From Antedon bifida (Eukaryota > Echinodermata > Crinoidea > Comatulida > Antedonidae), in NCBI GenBank assembly GCA_963402885.1, contig OY727100.1, positions 13,113,395 to 13,177,394 on the forward strand: DNA of 64,000 bases, given 5' to 3'. The translations under genes and the position numbers were made by a program. The notes below the pieces were generated by a model that was not told the origin of the DNA, did not search any database, and worked only from the letters and a program-made list of their open reading frames with translations. Each line of letters opens with the position of its first letter. The first letter of the stretch is position 1. Positions 60,272 through 64,000 of this stretch are shown here, piece by piece.

Positions 60272-61808
60272 AAAAAAAAAAATGTAAATAATATCAAATT
60301 AAAAAACATTAAATTTTTAATGAACTCGCAAGATACCCTTATAAGGTATTATATGTATTGTTAGCTAACTCAACAAGTTTAAACACAATGCTTTCACTTG
60401 CTATTTGGCCATCGTGTATATATAAACGCTATGTAAAAAAAAATGTAAGTGCAGATACATAAGATATAGGGTGTAATCTTACACAGGCTTGTTATGATAC
60501 TAAAACGCTTTTTCACACATTTATTTCAAGACAACAGTAATGTTACAATGTGTGTACGTGTGAACCGGGTATTAATTACATTCTCGAATTCCTGGTAACT
60601 TTACTTTAATGTGCTGAAATGACCATAAAAGTATCATTTATGTATTTAAACAAAACAAAATCATGGATTTTACAACATTAACATATCTGAGTTATTCATG
60701 CATTTAAGTATTAAGACACGAAACAATAAATGGTATTACAGTATTTGTATCGATGCCATTCGATTGTGTAAACGATCATTAACAACGTGTAAGGGGGTTT
60801 ATAGAGTGACCTACATATTGTGATTATGAACAATAACACAAAAAATAGTCTGGATTGCCGGCGACAGTATCACTTATTTTGGTGATAATTAAGACCTAAT
60901 TTCAATCAATTTTGGAGGAACGTCTAGTAGAAGTATTCGAAGACATTTAACATGAATTGAAATGCTTGAGCGTGAGCAGTTTATCCGATAATTCAGAACA
61001 TGATTAATGGAAAAAAAATATTAAAAACGATATGATGTTACAAGTCATGTCCGATGCCGTAATAATAATGGTTGCATAATAGAAAAACTAGACCAGGTGA
61101 ATACCGTTTTGTATTTGATCTCGCATTGTTAATAGGACTTTAAGAATCGCTGTTTGGTTTCTATTTTAATGACAAAGAAGAAAGTCAATTGATACTAAAA
61201 CCAATCCCATTTATCAAACAGCGTAGGCCTAGGTCATTCATTTACAGCATACTGGTATAACATATCGTACAATATTCTTTAATCCATGATGTAATTTAGG
61301 CACATTAGACATACCTGTACATGGTAAGTACATGGTGGTGTTACGACACCCAAATTATTTGTCACCGTATCTAAGTATAGAAAATAGACACAGGAAGACA
61401 CCATAAATGCGTGTGCGTGTACCTGTGTTTATATTAAGCACCCGTGTGCTGGTACGAATAGGGAATTAGTTAGGCCTACCTTAAATAAGTTTATAGTCTA
61501 ACACATAACAGGCAGGAACATATTGCCAATCAATGTAGGCCTATATTGTGAAGAGCATTAGGTAATAGCATACATTCACAGTAGGTATATGGAGGAAACG
61601 GAGAGACAAACCAATGCTTTTTTTTCAGGGATCCGTTTCAGTTTCGACTTCATTTTCTTGACAGCAGAAATTAATCAGATGAGATTACTTCATTGCCAGG
61701 ATTTTGTTTTATGAATTAGGCCTAATACATTAATTATGATAATGTTCATGTTCCGTAGGATACCATGAGATAAACTATCTAACTATCACTGTAGGTCTAT
61801 TTAGCAAG
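60272..61808. other. Spacer downstream of the zinc-finger gene
   Basis: 3' UTR of the zinc-finger gene (AATAAA at 60725 is the clearest poly(A) signal), then AT-rich sequence with no gene or named repeat seen. The right part should hold the promoter of the membrane-protein gene. Confidence 0.7.
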
Positions 61809-63272
61809 ATGCCTAAATCAAGACCCAACAGCCATCATGACAACCGGCAGTCACCAGCGACAGTATATTTACCATCGACGCCTTCAAACGGCCATAGACC
61901 TACATCATCTTCTTCCCAACGAGATAACATGTACATTCGCAGATCAACTTTAAAATTCGAAGATGGTGACGGCGAAGATAGAGAGGAGGTTTTGATGTGG
62001 TAAGTTGCGTAGGCGGTGTTATTAAGGAAAGGTAGGGCCCGGTATAATGTCTGACCGGTTGAAAAACATATTTGTTCAATACTAAAGCCACTACATAATG
62101 TGTATATTACTATTTACAAATACAAATTGTTGATTATAAAATGCAGCTATGTGTATATATCTTTATTTTAATAAACGTATTCAGATCATTCCTATATACA
62201 CACCCCCGGCGTTACATAGACATGTCCGTAAACATTTCGCCAAAACAAAAATGGTAGTGTAATAAGTCAATCTGTCTATATTACATTTTGGACACTCTAA
62301 TTAACGGAACACCTTGTTTGGTCCCGAAGGTGTCCCTGTAAGAGGAGTTCTCTTTTTATATACATAAACTTGTTTTCATTATTTTAAGGGATGATGATCT
62401 ACCCTACACAGAAGCATTCACAAGCGAGATCGTTCCGTATGGAATCAAAGCGAGTGAATTTGAACCAGACAATGTACATTTTAAACAACATTTTAATCAG
62501 AAAGATCTCATGAATGAAAAAGTGTAAGTGTTGGTCATTGATAAAATGATGTTCTTACTCGTTTCAACAAATAAAAATATATCTAAAACCAATACCATTT
62601 GTTACAAATTATTACCAGATATACCAACACCATCGTCAATGATTATAATATTACCAGCACCATCCGCACTGACTGATATCCACCAATAACCCCAGCATAG
62701 ACAATCGTATACAAACACAATATTGTCACCAACTTTAACATCTTCACTAATATCGTCATCACCAATACAAATACAACATCGTCACACACATCTCTATCGT
62801 TGCCTAATTAATAAGTATCACAAAAACAGTTCATTGTATTCATAGGGATGCATGGACAAATTTAGCAGAGGAGGCAAAGACACATATGAAACGCAAACAA
62901 AAAGACAGTGTAAGCAAGCACGACATTAACAAAGAAGAAAATGATTTAGAAGAAGCCGCAAATAAAGTTGAAATAGACATTACAGACACGGAGGAATCAA
63001 ACGTTGCAATAGCTAAAAGCACAGTTGCAAATCGACAAGATGAATCGTGTATGTCCCGTTTATGTTGCGCTGATTTTAAACACGATGACGGTGTTAAATG
63101 TTGCAAGGTACAAACGGGACTCCCACTACCATATTTCATTGTGATATTAATATTAGGTCTTCTTATATTTCCAGTGACGTTTTTCATTGCCTTTGTATTT
63201 TTTGTAATTTGCTGCCCTACTCTGAAATTGGTCAAGGCTTGTCGGAGTAAAGACACTCAGTCTCGACGTTAA
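61809..63272 (+). CDS. Uncharacterised single-pass (or hairpin) membrane protein
   Basis: Three exons, 61809-61999, 62389-62523 and 62846-63272, all with GTAAGT donors and AG acceptors, in phase; 250 residues. The N-terminus is polar and Ser/Pro-rich (MPKSRPNSHHDNRQSPATVY). Exon 2 gives DDLPYTEAFTSEIVPYGIKA; exon 3 has a charged, partly helical stretch (EENDLEEAANKVEIDITDTE), a Cys cluster (CMSRLCCADF, KCCK) and one long hydrophobic segment at about 203-232 (YFIVILILGLLIFPVTFFIA onward), with a short basic tail. No signal peptide, so the N-terminus is probably cytosolic. The Cys pairs next to the membrane could be palmitoylated. Family not recognised. Confidence 0.85.
62283..62355. mobile_element. 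Fragment of the GGACACTC/GGTGTCCC MITE family
   Basis: GGACACTCTAATTAACGGAA and CCCGAAGGTGTCCCTGTAAG, similar to the element at 2640-2815. Intronic in the membrane-protein gene, ending just before the exon 2 acceptor region. Confidence 0.55.
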
Positions 63273-63639
63273 GTCATTATTTAGTCTATTTATAATAGTA
63301 AAATACGAAACATTGAACACTTAAAAAGTATTCTTTGTGAATATTTTTTAAAAAATTAGCTTGCCGATTACAAAAATATAATACAGTATATAAGTTGGAC
63401 AAGCTCAGTTGTAAATAGTGTACGAAGTGCAGTACAGTATAACACTATTAGGAATGTATAAAGTTACAAACATACAGTGAATAAGTTGCAACTTGTGCGA
63501 AAATTAGGTAGGAACAGTGTTGCATATTTACGATATATTTATACGATAAAATATTCTACTGTTCTAAGAGTTGAATAGTCGGTAGCTGTCCCTACTCTCA
63601 CTCCATACCATCAATCTATCGCATATTAGGTAATAGTAT

Positions 63640-63756
63640 TTAACGATCTTCGAGGCCAATTGGTAGAAGTTCTCCGGGTGCTAACAGTCCCCTCAAAACC
63701 GGCTTCACTTTGTCATTTGGTTTGCCCAGGTAAGTTATCTTAAATTGTTGTGTTAT
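63640..63756 (-). CDS. Terminal coding exon of an unidentified gene running off the right edge
   Basis: On the minus strand a good acceptor (TTCTTTGTTTTACAG) is followed by 38 codons and a stop: ITQQFKITYLGKPNDKVKPV then LRGLLAPGELLPIGLEDR. The composition looks genuinely coding (hydrophobic/polar alternation, Gly-Pro turns), and the gene would be tail to tail with the membrane-protein gene at 61809-63272. The upstream exons lie beyond 64000. On the plus strand the CAG|GTAAGT at 63728-63736 is a coincidental donor within this exon. Family not recognised. Confidence 0.5.
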   Translation of the reverse strand: MTQQFKITYLGKPNDKVKPVLRGLLAPGELLPIGLEDR

Positions 63757-64000
63757 CTGTAAAACAAAGAATAATTATTTACCATATTGGAATAAGTTCA
63801 TTCCTATACTTCAAGTTATGCTATGATTTAATATTGACAATACTATATTGTGGTCACCAAACAATCGTTTACTTATACTTCTTGCTTCATTGTTTTGAAT
63901 AACTTGACGTTGGTAGGCCCTTACCAACAGACTTCGACGAGTAATAAACACTTGTTGTGTACTGTAGTGTATACGTAATACAGTAATGACGTTAAGCGGT
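63757..64000. other. Right edge
   Basis: AT-rich sequence, presumably intron of the minus-strand gene whose last exon is at 63640-63756. No other feature seen. Confidence 0.5.

Overview
The window is eukaryotic nuclear DNA from an animal. It is AT-rich, its genes are split by GT-AG introns, and the introns and spacers hold many small inverted-repeat transposons, tRNA-derived SINEs and minisatellites. Protein content (a cilia-type NME5, a PPP1R16-type ankyrin protein, a RING/TRAF/WD40 protein of TRAF7 type) and the repeat style (MITEs ending TTAAAGATGTATTGTCCCCC, CTAG-rich runs around 5' exons) suggest an invertebrate deuterostome, most likely an echinoderm or relative. That placement is an inference. 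Exon models were built by hand from splice sites and reading phase; no alignment was run.

Layout. 1-24.8 kb: the first three coding exons of a PPP1R16A-like gene on the minus strand, separated by introns of 10.6 and 12.2 kb; the gene continues off the left edge. 24.8-28.6 kb: a repeat-filled spacer with a small uncharacterised minus-strand exon close to, and pointing away from, NME5. 28.6-31.05 kb: a complete five-exon NME5 gene on the plus strand, with a LINE fragment in intron 2. 31.1-35.3 kb: spacer full of MITEs. 35.3-47.0 kb: a complete 13-exon TRAF7-like gene on the minus strand (593 residues; RING, TRAF zinc fingers, coiled coil, seven WD40 blades). 47.0-49.6 kb: spacer with weak coding and tRNA-like remnants. 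49.6-57.9 kb: a six-exon minus-strand gene of unknown function (349 residues) with a duplicated exon and helices that could anchor PKA. 58.5-60.3 kb: an intronless-coding C2H2 zinc-finger gene, head to head with the previous gene. 61.8-63.3 kb: a three-exon membrane-protein gene. 63.6-63.8 kb: the terminal exon of another minus-strand gene that runs off the right edge.

The most striking structure is a 4.27-kb foldback transposon (51305-55576). Its arms are inverted arrays of a roughly 147-bp repeat, and it is flanked by a 9-bp target duplication. It sits exactly across the 3' splice site of exon 3 of the unknown gene, so the splice acceptor itself has been duplicated. Reading through the distal acceptor would meet a stop codon at once; the proximal acceptor keeps the protein intact.

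The genes do not form one obvious pathway. NME5 belongs to the ciliary axoneme, the PPP1R16A-like and possible PKA-anchoring proteins would target a phosphatase and a kinase, and the TRAF7-like protein is a predicted ubiquitin ligase. The window reads as an ordinary gene-bearing region with heavy transposon traffic.
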